The notes: a model not told the origin generated them from the letters alone. A stretch of DNA of 64,000 nucleotides from Roseimicrobium sp. ORNL1 (GCF_011044495.1 NZ_CP049143.1:2418001-2482000); one strand, 5' to 3'. Shown: positions 8,809 to 17,530, numbered from the stretch's first letter. Made by a program: numbers and translations.

Positions 8809-9471
8809 ATGTCCCTCGCCTTCGCTCTTCTCCAACAATCCCTCTCCACGATGATGGGTGGGATACTGCTGCCCATTATGGTGGCATGGCAGGAGGAAGG
8901 CGCGGGTGGAGTGGCGGCGCATTTTCTGGGTGGAGGGTTTCTGCACATCATCCCGCACGGGCTGGACCACATCCTGTTCGTGCTGGGACTCTTCTTCATG
9001 TGCCGTGCCTTTCCGGCGTTGCTGCTGCAGATCACGCTCTTCACCATGGCGCACTCGCTGACGTTCGGTCTGGGCATGCTGGGCTTGGTGAAGGTGCCGG
9101 GAAATGTGGTGGAGCCGCTCATCGCGCTGAGCATTGCGATGGTGGCGGTGGAGAACCTCCTGCTGCCAAAGGCCGAGCGGTGGCGCTGGAGGTTGGTGGC
9201 TGTGTTTGTGTTTGGTCTGGTGCATGGGCTGGGCTTTGCCAATGCGTTTCAGAATGTGGAGGTGTCCCTGTCACCGGCGACGTTTCCCGTTGCACTGCTG
9301 AGTTTGAATCTCGGTGTGGGCTTGGGCCATCTCGCGGTGGTGGGTGTGGCTTATCTGGCGTGCAGCGCGTTTTGGCATCGGGCTTGGTATCGCAAAGCCA
9401 TTGCCATTCCTGCGTCTGGGGCAATTGCGGTGGTGAGTTTGTTCTGGGTGGTGGCGAGGGTGGTGGGGTGA
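8809..9471 (+). CDS. HupE/UreJ_2-like integral membrane protein
   Basis: 220 residues with about six hydrophobic segments. The conserved HIIPHGLDHILFVLGLF near 45-61, TMAHSLTFGLG near 80 and LVHGLGFANAF near 145 supply His and Asp residues within the membrane, the pattern of the HupE/UreJ_2 family. Family members are linked to nickel/cobalt or other metal movement, but the substrate is not settled. It follows the TonB receptor by 27 bp and is surely co-transcribed, giving an outer-membrane receptor plus inner-membrane protein pair. Confidence 0.85.
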   Translation: MSLAFALLQQSLSTMMGGILLPIMVAWQEEGAGGVAAHFLGGGFLHIIPHGLDHILFVLGLFFMCRAFPALLLQITLFTMAHSLTFGLGMLGLVKVPGNVVEPLIALSIAMVAVENLLLPKAERWRWRLVAVFVFGLVHGLGFANAFQNVEVSLSPATFPVALLSLNLGVGLGHLAVVGVAYLACSAFWHRAWYRKAIAIPASGAIAVVSLFWVVARVVG

Positions 9472-9483
9472 GGGCTTGAGTTT

Positions 9484-9520
9484 GGGACTGCTAATGGGCG
9501 CTAACGAACGCTTATGGACC
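9484..9520. repeat. Single arm of the TTAGCG-type repeat
   Basis: Reads GGACTGCTAATGGGCGCTAA and continues with the same spaced units as the left arm at 5543-5582. A damaged CAACGCAGAGACACAG fragment follows at 9550. No right arm is seen before the next gene. Confidence 0.55.
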
Positions 9521-9605
9521 TGGTGGTGGGTGTGTTTGGGTGCAGTGAGTTCAACGCAGAGACACAGCCTCTGAGCGACCAAGTCAGTCGAGCCAGTGAC
9601 GCTAT

Positions 9606-10637
9606 TCAGATAACCCAATCCCCCGCAATATTCGCAGGGTTTCTCGAGCTTAAGTTCCATGCATCGTCGGGTGTTATGATTTCGTCCATGATTCGAATCA
9701 GTTTGGATCCGAATTGTAATACTGAGTAGGTCAAGGTTCCTGCAATGTGGCCATCAACCAAGAAAATATCCCCCTCCTTGAGGCTCAGAAGATACGGTAT
9801 AGTGCATCCTGACGCCTCCTTGACTTGAGTTTCAAAGTCTGAATCCACCACTTCTCCGCGATGCATCAGGAGATTGCGGAGAGACTCTAATACTAAGATG
9901 TTGGCAGGGTTCCCTTTGTGGAGTTCAAACAGCTCTTCAAGAACCTTACCAAATGCCAGTTTGTAGTTTTCTTTAATCTGTCTGAAGCAATCCATTTTCA
10001 CCCTTTCAGCTTCTACTAACAAGGTGCCCAGTCGGTTCCTTAAATTGTCAATGTGGGGATGTATCTGGGCATAAGTGAAAGACTTCGAATCCTTTCTGCT
10101 GAGGCCGCCAACATTTGCAGCAAATGATTCATCTCCAAAATTTACTGCGGCAATCCATAGGTCTGTAGCCAAGATCTCAAAGGCGCTCCACGAGTTTAGA
10201 ATCATTACTAGCAGCAATGATTCTGCGAATTTGTCCACGTCGCCCAAGTCTGCGTTCGTTATCGCTGCATTGAATTGTGCTGATCCTACACTGTACAGTT
10301 GCCATGTTCTATCCATCAAATCTGCGTCATCCTCATTAAACTTCTTAATCACGTGGCTGGAAAATTTTGTGATTTTTGGCCACTCTTCTTCAGAAACGTT
10401 GGCATCAAAAACATCAATTCGATCCTTTTGAATGACCATTTTTGCTAGCATAAGAGAGCGAATGTGTAGCTGCATTCTTCCGACAAACCACGGAATCGAC
10501 GTAACCATCGTGTGTGCCCGTTTCATGTTCCGGTTGAAAGTCTCCGTGATACCCAAGAGACATTCGCTCCTCAACTCAGATGGATTTACAACATGGGTAA
10601 AATTAAACCAAGCAGAGGCGAACTTCAGGTCATGCAT
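9606..10637 (-). CDS. HEPN-like hypothetical protein, AT-rich and probably acquired
   Basis: 343 residues from an ATG preceded by GAGGTGG. Base composition is clearly lower in GC than all neighbours (about 45 percent by eye). The protein is helical and contains SWSAFEILATDLW near 149-161 and SLRNLLMHRG near 252-261. The latter gives R-x4-H (Arg254, His259) with an adjacent Asn, which together with the upstream Glu resembles HEPN domains of RNases and Abi-type defence proteins. I do not recognise the exact family. It stands alone, without a nucleotidyltransferase or toxin partner, between repeat fragments and the Mrp operon. A defence or RNA-cleaving role is only a hypothesis. Confidence 0.8.
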   Translation of the reverse strand: MHDLKFASAWFNFTHVVNPSELRSECLLGITETFNRNMKRAHTMVTSIPWFVGRMQLHIRSLMLAKMVIQKDRIDVFDANVSEEEWPKITKFSSHVIKKFNEDDADLMDRTWQLYSVGSAQFNAAITNADLGDVDKFAESLLLVMILNSWSAFEILATDLWIAAVNFGDESFAANVGGLSRKDSKSFTYAQIHPHIDNLRNRLGTLLVEAERVKMDCFRQIKENYKLAFGKVLEELFELHKGNPANILVLESLRNLLMHRGEVVDSDFETQVKEASGCTIPYLLSLKEGDIFLVDGHIAGTLTYSVLQFGSKLIRIMDEIITPDDAWNLSSRNPANIAGDWVI

Positions 10638-10683
10638 CCACCTCGCCTACAGACAAACCGTCTACCTGGCAAGCTGGAACTGG

Positions 10684-10908
10684 GTGAGTGTGGTATATAG
10701 TACCCCTAACTAGAGCGGGTGAAAGCGGCTTGCCACACGCAAGTTCCACGCCGCCTCCGCCCACCTGATTAGGAGGCCGACGCAGCGGCCCCTCACCGAT
10801 CAAGAGGCGCGCGGAGCGATAGAGCAGAGGAGAGCTATAAGAAATAGCAGCACGTCACCACTTGAGATACTCTACAACATTCAGGCCTTAAGTATACCAC
10901 ACCTCACA
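10684..10908. repeat. Imperfect inverted repeat between the HEPN-like gene and mrpG
   Basis: GTGAGTGTGGTATATAGTA at 10684-10702 pairs with AAGTATACCACACCTCAC near 10890-10907. The 190 bp between is GC-rich and includes AGCGATAGAGCAGAGGA, also present near 20555-20571. The right arm overlaps the 3' end of mrpG. Confidence 0.6.
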
Positions 10909-11251
10909 CCACCGGCTTCCCGCCCGTGTGTCCCTTTTCATTCTCCTTCTCCTCCCGTTTCTTCGCGACCTCGTGCAGCTGCCGATAATACAAAGAAGCC
11001 ACCAGATGGCTCGCGAGCGGGATGGTGAGCATGCAGAAGCTCACGACGAGGAGAATTTTCAAGCCGGCGATGTCATCTCCCAGCGCAATCCACAGGGCCA
11101 CCAGGAGCAAGCTCACACCGAATGTGGTGGCCTTCGTCAGTGCGTGAGAGCGGCACAGGGTATCGCGGAACCGCGCTACGCCGATGGTCGCCAGCAGCAT
11201 GACCAGTGAACCGGCAAGCAGGAAGATGCAGGTGAGGATTTCGCGAATCAT
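10904..11251 (-). CDS. mrpG: Na+/H+ antiporter subunit G (Mrp/Mnh)
   Basis: 115 residues with three hydrophobic segments: ILTCIFLLAGSLVMLLATIG, TKATTFGVSLLLVALWIALG and LLVVSFCMLTIPLASHLVAS. This is the PhaG_MnhG_YufB pattern. The FRDTLCRSHALTKATT stretch between the first two segments is typical. It is the last gene of the seven-gene operon and starts inside the mrpF end with a 4-bp overlap. Its charged tail (KKREEKENEKGH) is longer than in many homologues. Confidence 0.95.
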   Translation of the reverse strand: MIREILTCIFLLAGSLVMLLATIGVARFRDTLCRSHALTKATTFGVSLLLVALWIALGDDIAGLKILLVVSFCMLTIPLASHLVASLYYRQLHEVAKKREEKENEKGHTGGKPVV

Positions 11252-11616
11252 ACGATGCCCTCCTCTTCACTCTTGTCGCTGTTGCTGCCCTTGGAGGCAT
11301 CGCCCTTCATCTTCTCTCGCCGCTCGCGCCAGGACTTGCTGGCGGCACGTTGCCGGGGAATCGCGGCATTCAGGTAACACACGATGGCAATGGTCCCCAT
11401 GAAGCCCAGCAGGGAGAAGATCATGATGATCTCCACCAGCAGGTCGCTCTTCCACTTGATGGAGAGCAGCACCATCATGCCGATGACGCAGATGGCAGCG
11501 GAATCATAGGCAATGACACGGTCCAGCACGCCGGGACCCACGATGATGCGCCACAGCGACAGCAGCGCCGCCGCGCCGAGAATCACGATGCAGACTATGA
11601 TGGTGACATCAATCAT
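11248..11616 (-). CDS. mrpF: Na+/H+ antiporter subunit F (Mrp/Mnh)
   Basis: 122 residues. Three membrane segments are followed by a basic cytoplasmic tail. RIIVGPGVLDRVIAYDSAAI is the signature of MrpF/MnhF, a small subunit needed for complex assembly. It overlaps mrpE upstream and mrpG downstream by 4 bp each, so translation is probably coupled. Confidence 0.95.
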   Translation of the reverse strand: MIDVTIIVCIVILGAAALLSLWRIIVGPGVLDRVIAYDSAAICVIGMMVLLSIKWKSDLLVEIIMIFSLLGFMGTIAIVCYLNAAIPRQRAASKSWRERREKMKGDASKGSNSDKSEEEGIV

Positions 11617-12086
11617 CGGGTGATCTCCAGAAGGGGTTTCCGCAGGGTTAGATGAATGCGCTCCGCCAACTCGGCGGACTCCATCGAGGGGAAGGAATGC
11701 AGCACAAAGAGACCCTCATCCGTGCGGTCGGCCACCGTGGTGCCGGGCGTGAGATTGATGAGATAGGCCATGAGCACCGTCTCGGTCTCCGAGAGGTCGC
11801 TCACGTCATAGGTGGTGAAGCTGCCTTCCTTCGAGCCGACCTTGGGATCCAGGCAGAGCTTGGCCATCGCGAGATTGCTCCGCACCACGTCCACGAGGAA
11901 ACGCACGAAGAACGCCAGCGCCGCCCGCACGCGACGTACATAGTCCTCGCAGTGCAACACCTTCTGAAAAACCCACAGGAGGAAGAAGCTTGCAATGCCC
12001 CCCAAGACGAAGCCACCCAGCGTGGTGGTGCCGTGCAGGAAGGTCCACACCGAGGCCACCAGGAAGTGCATGAGCAGGGCTTTCAT
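11613..12086 (-). CDS. mrpE: Na+/H+ antiporter subunit E (Mrp/Mnh)
   Basis: 157 residues. Two or three N-terminal hydrophobic segments are followed by a cytoplasmic domain with LINLTPGTTVADR, the conserved MNHE motif, and a C-terminus that reads LFVLHSF. Subunit E belongs to the small-subunit part of the Mrp complex. It overlaps mrpD and mrpF by 4 bp. Confidence 0.95.
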   Translation of the reverse strand: MKALLMHFLVASVWTFLHGTTTLGGFVLGGIASFFLLWVFQKVLHCEDYVRRVRAALAFFVRFLVDVVRSNLAMAKLCLDPKVGSKEGSFTTYDVSDLSETETVLMAYLINLTPGTTVADRTDEGLFVLHSFPSMESAELAERIHLTLRKPLLEITR

Positions 12087-13603
12087 GGGGCACCTCCTTT
12101 TCCAATGATGCTCAAGACCGCGCTCCGGTAGATGGTCGGGTCAAGAAGCGCATCTGCTGCATGAGTGGAGACCTGGAGGAAGGTCTCGGCGTTCAGTCCG
12201 ATGAAGAGGGACATGGCGACCATGACGCCCACAATGCCGGTCATGCCCACGATGGAAGCGGTGGTGAGCGTGTGGGTGTTCTCCAGGGGCACGGATGAAA
12301 CGCTGGGTCTCCAGAAGGCCTGAAGCCAGATTTTCATCATGCTGACCATGGTGAGGATGGACGCCAGTAGCGCGGCGATGGCCAGCCAGTACTGCTCCGC
12401 GCGCAGGCTCTCCGCCACGATGGTGAACTTCCCCCAGAAGCCGCTCAGCGGAGGGATGCCCGCCAGCGAAAAGGCCTGCAACATGAAGAGCACGCCCAGC
12501 ACGGGAGCCGCCTTCCACAGGCCGCCCATGCGCTCCAGATGGTCCGTGCCGTTGCGGAAGAAGGCGATGCCTCCGATGAGGAACAGCGACGACTTCACGA
12601 TGATGTGGTGTATCACATAAAAGATGCAGGCCGCGATGGCCAGCGGGGTGAAGAGACCGATGGCCAGCAGCATGTAGCCAATCTGGCTGGCAATGTGGAA
12701 GGAGAGGATGCCGCGCACGAAATTGCGCGAGATGGCCCCGAGCACCGCCAGCACCATGGTGAAGCCCGCCAGCCACCCGAGCACAATGTGCACGCGATCC
12801 AGGCTGTGTGGGAAGACCGTGCAGAGCATGCGCAGCAGCACGTAGATGCCCACCTTCGTGAGCATGCCGGAGTACAGCGCCGCGAGGGAGTAGGGGAGAA
12901 TGGGGTAGCTGTTCGGCAGCCAGTAGTACAGTGGGAAGACGCCCGCCTTGATGCCGAAGACGACCATGAGCATCACCGCTACCAGCGCGACGGCGAAGCT
13001 GCCTTCCATCTGCGCGGCGCGCTCGGAGATTTGCGCGAGATTCAGCGTGCCGAAGACGGCATAGGCCATGCCGGCGGAGATGAGGAAGATGGTGCTGCCG
13101 AAGATGTTGACGATGAGATACGGGAAGGCTTCTTTAATGTGGCGGTCATTGGCCTCCAGCGTGAGCAGCGCATACGAGGCCACGAGCATGATCTCGAAGG
13201 CCACGAACATGTTGAACAAGTCCCCGGTGATGAAGGAGAGATTGATGCCGGCCACGAGCAACTGCGTGAGCGGTAGTCGCAGCGGATGCCCATGCTCAAC
13301 GTCCAGCTCAAAGAAACTGTAAAGGATGCACGCCAGCGCCACTAGGGTGGAAAGGCACAGCATGATGGCAGCGAGTCCATCGATGACCAGGGCCACACCG
13401 AGGTGCGCACTCCAGCCACCCAGCACCTGTACCAGCGGAGTGCCACCTACCGTTTGTGCCTGCAGGTAGAAGGCCAGAGCCACCTGCGCCACGGCAGAGC
13501 ACGCCACCACCCAGCGTCGCCACAGGGCCACGCGGCCGCCGAACAGGCACACGAGGGCCGTGATGACGGGCAGGACAAAGGGCCAGATGACGAGGTTATT
13601 CAT
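12083..13603 (-). CDS. mrpD: Na+/H+ antiporter subunit D (Mrp/Mnh)
   Basis: 506 residues from the ATG at 13603 (MNNLVIWPFVLPVITAL). A longer reading from 13705 runs through mrpC in another frame and is rejected. It is a multi-pass proton-translocating protein of the NuoL/M/N family with LALGIKAG-like VFGIKAGVFPLYYWLPNSYP near 240, a Lys in the membrane and FHIASQIGYMLLAIGLF. It is one of the two large transport subunits of Mrp, with MrpA. The start overlaps the mrpC end by 8 bp. Confidence 0.96.
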   Translation of the reverse strand: MNNLVIWPFVLPVITALVCLFGGRVALWRRWVVACSAVAQVALAFYLQAQTVGGTPLVQVLGGWSAHLGVALVIDGLAAIMLCLSTLVALACILYSFFELDVEHGHPLRLPLTQLLVAGINLSFITGDLFNMFVAFEIMLVASYALLTLEANDRHIKEAFPYLIVNIFGSTIFLISAGMAYAVFGTLNLAQISERAAQMEGSFAVALVAVMLMVVFGIKAGVFPLYYWLPNSYPILPYSLAALYSGMLTKVGIYVLLRMLCTVFPHSLDRVHIVLGWLAGFTMVLAVLGAISRNFVRGILSFHIASQIGYMLLAIGLFTPLAIAACIFYVIHHIIVKSSLFLIGGIAFFRNGTDHLERMGGLWKAAPVLGVLFMLQAFSLAGIPPLSGFWGKFTIVAESLRAEQYWLAIAALLASILTMVSMMKIWLQAFWRPSVSSVPLENTHTLTTASIVGMTGIVGVMVAMSLFIGLNAETFLQVSTHAADALLDPTIYRSAVLSIIGKGGAP

Positions 13604-13943
13604 CACCCTCCTCCGGCTTGAACATTTTCTCGATATCGATCGTCCGTGAATCCAGGATGATGCGGTACAGCAGCATGATGAGGTACACGGCGAGGCCGAA
13701 GCCAATCACGATGGCCGTGAGCACGAGGGACTGCGGCAGGGGATCCACATACTGGGTGACTCCGTCCTTCACGATGGGCATGTTCCGGTCCTTGGGCGCA
13801 CCGGACATGGAGAGGATGAAGAGGTTCCCTGCGTTCGAGAAGATGATGAAGCCAAAGAGGATGCGGATGAAGCTCCTCTGCAGCAGCAGATAGGTGGAGA
13901 TGGCGAACATCACGCCCACCAGCAGTGCGGTATCAATCTGCAT
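13596..13943 (-). CDS. mrpC: Na+/H+ antiporter subunit C (Mrp/Mnh)
   Basis: 115 residues, homologous to NuoK. Three membrane segments include LLLQRSFIRILFGFIIFSNA and LPQSLVLTAIVIGFGLAVYL. The PLPQSLVLTAIVI motif with its conserved acidic or polar membrane positions is typical of MrpC. The usual in-membrane Glu of NuoK-like proteins is not obvious here. It overlaps mrpB by 11 bp and mrpD by 8 bp. Confidence 0.95.
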   Translation of the reverse strand: MQIDTALLVGVMFAISTYLLLQRSFIRILFGFIIFSNAGNLFILSMSGAPKDRNMPIVKDGVTQYVDPLPQSLVLTAIVIGFGLAVYLIMLLYRIILDSRTIDIEKMFKPEEGDE

Positions 13944-14487
13944 CTTCGGTCTCCTTTCGCTTCTTCTCGGGGTGTTTCTTCTCGATGTCCTCGATGGGCT
14001 CCTCCATGACGGAGGCGTAGAGCTGGTGCTCCTCCCTTGAGAAGGGCGGCAGTCCGGCGGTGGAGCGCACGAGCACGGTGATGAGCTTCACCGTCATGCC
14101 GCTCACGAGGAGGAACACACCCACATCAAAGAGCAGCGGCGTGCCGATGTGCAGCTCGCCGATGAGCGGCACGTGGTGCAGGTGCCACATGTACTGCGTG
14201 AGGAACTGCTGCCCCACCACGACAGGAAGCAGGCCGGTCACGAGGGCGAGAGTCACGCCCGAGATGGCGAGACGCAGTGGATCCACCGGCAACTGATGGC
14301 GCAGCACATTCCAGCCGCGCGCCAGTCCGAGCAGGATGCAGGAGGTGCCCGTCATGAGACCCGCGATGAAGCCGCCGCCCGGCAGGTTGTGCCCACGGAA
14401 GAGGAGGTACACGGAGACGATGTTCACCAGCAGGAAGACAAGCTGGATGCATGCACGCAGCAGGAAGGAATCAGGTGTGCGGATCAT
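13933..14487 (-). CDS. mrpB: Na+/H+ antiporter subunit B (Mrp/Mnh)
   Basis: 184 residues with four hydrophobic segments. GHNLPGGGFIAGLMTGTSCI is the MnhB signature, and FDVGVFLLVSGMTVKLI follows. The hydrophilic C-terminus is long, rich in Glu and Lys (EDIEKKHPEKKRKETED). It overlaps mrpA by 4 bp and mrpC by 11 bp. Subunit B sits beside the C-terminal part of MrpA in the complex. Confidence 0.95.
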   Translation of the reverse strand: MIRTPDSFLLRACIQLVFLLVNIVSVYLLFRGHNLPGGGFIAGLMTGTSCILLGLARGWNVLRHQLPVDPLRLAISGVTLALVTGLLPVVVGQQFLTQYMWHLHHVPLIGELHIGTPLLFDVGVFLLVSGMTVKLITVLVRSTAGLPPFSREEHQLYASVMEEPIEDIEKKHPEKKRKETEDAD

Positions 14488-16907
14488 GGCTCCTTCCTCC
14501 TTCCCATCAGGAATCCCGGAGGCGCATACGCATCGGCGTGGCCGTCATGCCGCTTGCTGCGCCGGTAGCGTACCAAAAGTCCCATGCCCGCCAGAGCGGC
14601 GATGAGCAGCACGGTGATTTCACCCATCGTATCGAAGGCGCGGAAATCCACGAGGATGGTGTTCACCGCGTTGGTGCCATGTGCCAGCGGCTGGGAGGCC
14701 TGCAGCATGTGCGGCCCCACGGGATCGGGATGGCGATTGAGGTCGGCGAAGAGGACCAGCAGCGTGGTCATGACACCCATGCCGATTGAAAGGATGGCGC
14801 GAAGGATTTGTCTCTTGTTCCAGCGAAACTCGAATCGTGTGCCCGCGCGCGAACCGGTGGAGAAGCGCGCGACCAGCACGAGCACCAGCACCACGGAGGC
14901 TGACTCCACGAGGATCTGCGTCATCGCCAAATCCGGTGCGCGGTAGAGCACGAAGTAGAAGGTGAGGAAGAAGCCAGTGACGGAGAGTGCGATGAGCTGG
15001 GCCGTCCAGCGTCGCAGGCGCAGCACCGCGATGAGTCCAATGGTGACCAGCAGTCCCACGAGGCAGCGCCACGGATCGATGTCCCACGGCAGGTCACGCA
15101 TGCCGGCGAGTTGATCCAGATGCGTGAGCACGGCGCTGAAGAAGATGATCAGCAGCGTGCCGATGACGATGGGCAGATACGCCGGCGGCCAGTCAGCGCG
15201 CAGGGTGAGGGTGAGTTTCTTTGCGGCCTTGCCCAGTCCATCGACTCCGCGATCGAAGTACTCATCAAAGCGCAATGGCGCGGGGATGGCGGGCATGTTC
15301 CACTGCCGGCGCTGGAGGTGCCGGTACAAGAAGATGCCAGCGCCGATAGCGACCGCGCTCAGCAGCAGCGCCACATTGAACCCATGCCAGAGGTGGAGGG
15401 GGTGATGCCCAGGCTCATGGAGGTAGGGCACACGGAGATTGTCCAACAAGGCCCCGAGCTGGCCCGGAACGATGCCAAAGCCGAGGGCCAAGCTCGCGAG
15501 CAGCAACGGCGGTATCTGCAGCAGCAGGCTGGGCGCATGGAAGTGCACGGAGGCAGGCATGGGCCCACGGAAGGCATGCAGGAAGAGGCGCAGGGCGAAC
15601 GCGACGGTCAAGGTGGCGGAGAGCACCACGCCGGAGAGGAACAGGATGCCCAGCACTCGATGACTGCCCGCAAACTCCACCAAGGTGGCCAGCATGATTT
15701 CCTTGCTGATGAATCCGGTGGTGAGAGGCATCGCTGCCAGCGAGGCCACTCCCACGAGTGCCGCTGCTGCGGTGAGCGGCATCTTTGCGCCAAGACCACC
15801 GAGGCGGCGCAGGTCACGAGTGCCGGTGGCGTGATCCACGATGCCTGCCATCATGAACAGCGAGCCCTTGTAGAAGACGTGGCTGATCACATGCACCAGG
15901 TCATAGCGCACGCCCTGTGCCGACCCCAGGCCGTAGTACGCGATGAGGAAGCCGAGCTGGCTCACGGTGGAGTACGCGAGAATCGCCTTCAGATCGTGGG
16001 AGCGCAGCGCCATCCACGCGCCCAGCAGCATGGTGAAGAATCCCACACCACTGGCGAGTGGCAGCCACAGCGGCAGCTCGTGGAAGACGGGGAACATGCG
16101 CGCCGTGAGGAAGACCCCCAGCTTCACCATCGTCGCGGAGTGCAGGTAGGTGCTCACTGGTGTGGGTGCCGCCATGGCTCCCGGCAGCCAGAAATGGAAG
16201 GGGAACTGCGCGGACTTCCCAAAAGCCCCGAGCATGATCATCAGCAGCGTCACCGGCGCGAGCAGACCGGCGGACTTCATCCATTCGCCACCACCGGAGA
16301 TGATGGCCGTGAGTTCATACGTCCCCGCAAGCTGACCAAGCATGATGAAGCCGGTCATGAGACACAAGCCCGTGGCGACTGTCACCAAGAGTGCACGCCG
16401 CGCTCCCGTGCGCGCCTCGGGATCTTCATGCGTGAAGCCAATCAACAGGAAGGAGGCGATGCCGGTGATTTCCCAGAAGACAAAAAGGGACAGCAGGTTG
16501 TTCGAGAACACCGCACCCAGCATGGAACTCATGAAGAGGAGCAGGCATGCGTAGAACCAGCCCAGGTTCTTTTTCTCCGCATCGAAGTAGGCGAGTGCAT
16601 ACCAGCATACCAGCACGCCGATGCCTCCAATGATGAATCCGTAGAAGATGGAGATGCCATCCAGGATGAAGGTGAGATTGATCCCCAGTGTCGGTACCCA
16701 TGAGATGGACGCCGTGGCGACTGTTCCTGGTTCCCATCCGGCGACCACGATGGACAGCAGCACCACGGATACGACCGGAGCCAGGAGCGCGAGATACCCA
16801 GTGCGCGCGCCGATTGCGCGACCCAGCGCCAAGACCACTGGCGCCAACAAAGCCGGCAGCGCAATCGCTGCAACGAGCAAAGTCGGGGCAAAGGTAACGG
16901 CTTCCAT
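14484..16907 (-). CDS. mrpA: Na+/H+ antiporter subunit A (Mrp/Mnh), large subunit
   Basis: About 807 residues from the ATG at 16907 (a GTG at 16925 adds six residues). The N-terminal ~500 residues are NuoL-like, with YALAYFDAEKKNLGWFYACL, EITGIASFLLIGFTHEDPEA, LPGAMAAPTPVSTYLHSATM and KAILAYSTVSQLGFLIAYYG. The C-terminal part carries the MrpA-specific domains: FYFVLYRAPDLAMTQILVES and TILVDFRAFDTMGEITVLLI. The complex exchanges cytoplasmic Na+ for H+ and supports pH and salt tolerance. It is the first gene of the operon. A candidate promoter lies at 17049-17077 and a structured leader at 16940-17040. Confidence 0.97.
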   Translation of the reverse strand: MEAVTFAPTLLVAAIALPALLAPVVLALGRAIGARTGYLALLAPVVSVVLLSIVVAGWEPGTVATASISWVPTLGINLTFILDGISIFYGFIIGGIGVLVCWYALAYFDAEKKNLGWFYACLLLFMSSMLGAVFSNNLLSLFVFWEITGIASFLLIGFTHEDPEARTGARRALLVTVATGLCLMTGFIMLGQLAGTYELTAIISGGGEWMKSAGLLAPVTLLMIMLGAFGKSAQFPFHFWLPGAMAAPTPVSTYLHSATMVKLGVFLTARMFPVFHELPLWLPLASGVGFFTMLLGAWMALRSHDLKAILAYSTVSQLGFLIAYYGLGSAQGVRYDLVHVISHVFYKGSLFMMAGIVDHATGTRDLRRLGGLGAKMPLTAAAALVGVASLAAMPLTTGFISKEIMLATLVEFAGSHRVLGILFLSGVVLSATLTVAFALRLFLHAFRGPMPASVHFHAPSLLLQIPPLLLASLALGFGIVPGQLGALLDNLRVPYLHEPGHHPLHLWHGFNVALLLSAVAIGAGIFLYRHLQRRQWNMPAIPAPLRFDEYFDRGVDGLGKAAKKLTLTLRADWPPAYLPIVIGTLLIIFFSAVLTHLDQLAGMRDLPWDIDPWRCLVGLLVTIGLIAVLRLRRWTAQLIALSVTGFFLTFYFVLYRAPDLAMTQILVESASVVLVLVLVARFSTGSRAGTRFEFRWNKRQILRAILSIGMGVMTTLLVLFADLNRHPDPVGPHMLQASQPLAHGTNAVNTILVDFRAFDTMGEITVLLIAALAGMGLLVRYRRSKRHDGHADAYAPPGFLMGRRKEP

Positions 16908-16951
16908 GGATGCAGGCGCTGGCACGGAGGGTTCGTGGGTGAGGCACCGGT

Positions 16952-17077
16952 GGCAGACTATCTGCCGACCATGACCCGGCAGGGAACATGCGGCAGTTTT
17001 TGGCTACAAGACCAATGTTCGAAGCGTGAAGTGCCAGCGAACGTCTTTTCCTTAGGGCAGTGAACCGAGCGTGTCAA
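16952..17077 (-). promoter_or_regulatory. Candidate promoter and structured leader of the mrp operon
   Basis: On the minus strand TTGACA (17077-17072), a 17-bp spacer and TAAGGA (17054-17049) form a sigma70-like promoter with a perfect -35. The predicted leader of about 135 nt contains a perfect hairpin GGCAGAtagTCTGCC (16966-16952) and a longer CTGCCG/CGGCAG pairing around it. A sodium- or pH-responsive leader is conceivable but unproven. Confidence 0.45.
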
Positions 17078-17299
17078 ACATCGATGACTCGTGATGGAAT
17101 TTGGTTGTATGAATGCGTAAAATGAAATGCAAATTGAGTGCGTCTTGAGCCCGTGGTAAGAGCGTAGAGGTAATGGGAGTGGAAGCGGGGCAGAAATCGG
17201 TCCAGTGAGGACTCAAGGGCGCGTCTCGTGATGTGTCCGGCGCGAGTCCGACAATCGCATTCTTATGACATTACCAACCCGCCCCATCGGGCAACTTGT

Positions 17300-17500
17300 G
17301 TGGCGAAGCCACCTTGGACTGCGCGCAGCCCTGCTGCCGCTTTCCTCAAGTGCAGCCTGCTGCACGCTGCACCGCGACGCAGTTGCCAAGCTTTTCTGAA
17401 CGCATCACCCTGCCCGCGAGTGTCACCCTCGCCACAGCAGGCTGTGGACTCTGAAAAGCGGCAGCAGGGCTGCGCGCAGTCCAGGGACGCTTCGCGTCAC
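17300..17500 (+). repeat. Multi-hairpin element, family 1, copy B
   Basis: The terminal hairpin is GTGGCgaaGCCAC on the left and GACGCttcGCGTC on the right, followed by the tail AGTGTCCGAATC. The outer arms carry a matched extra C and G (GCAGCCCTGC and GCAGGGCTGC). The middle hairpin is GCGACgcaGTTGC with one G-T pair. It lies between mrpA and the 3' end of aroE. Confidence 0.85.
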
Positions 17501-17530
17501 AGTGTCCGAATCAGTCGCGAGTATCACGCT

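Noticed and set aside
15111-16703. 530-codon open frame on the plus strand
   Set aside because: Antisense to mrpA; rich in His, Gln and Glu as expected from a shadow of a membrane protein gene.
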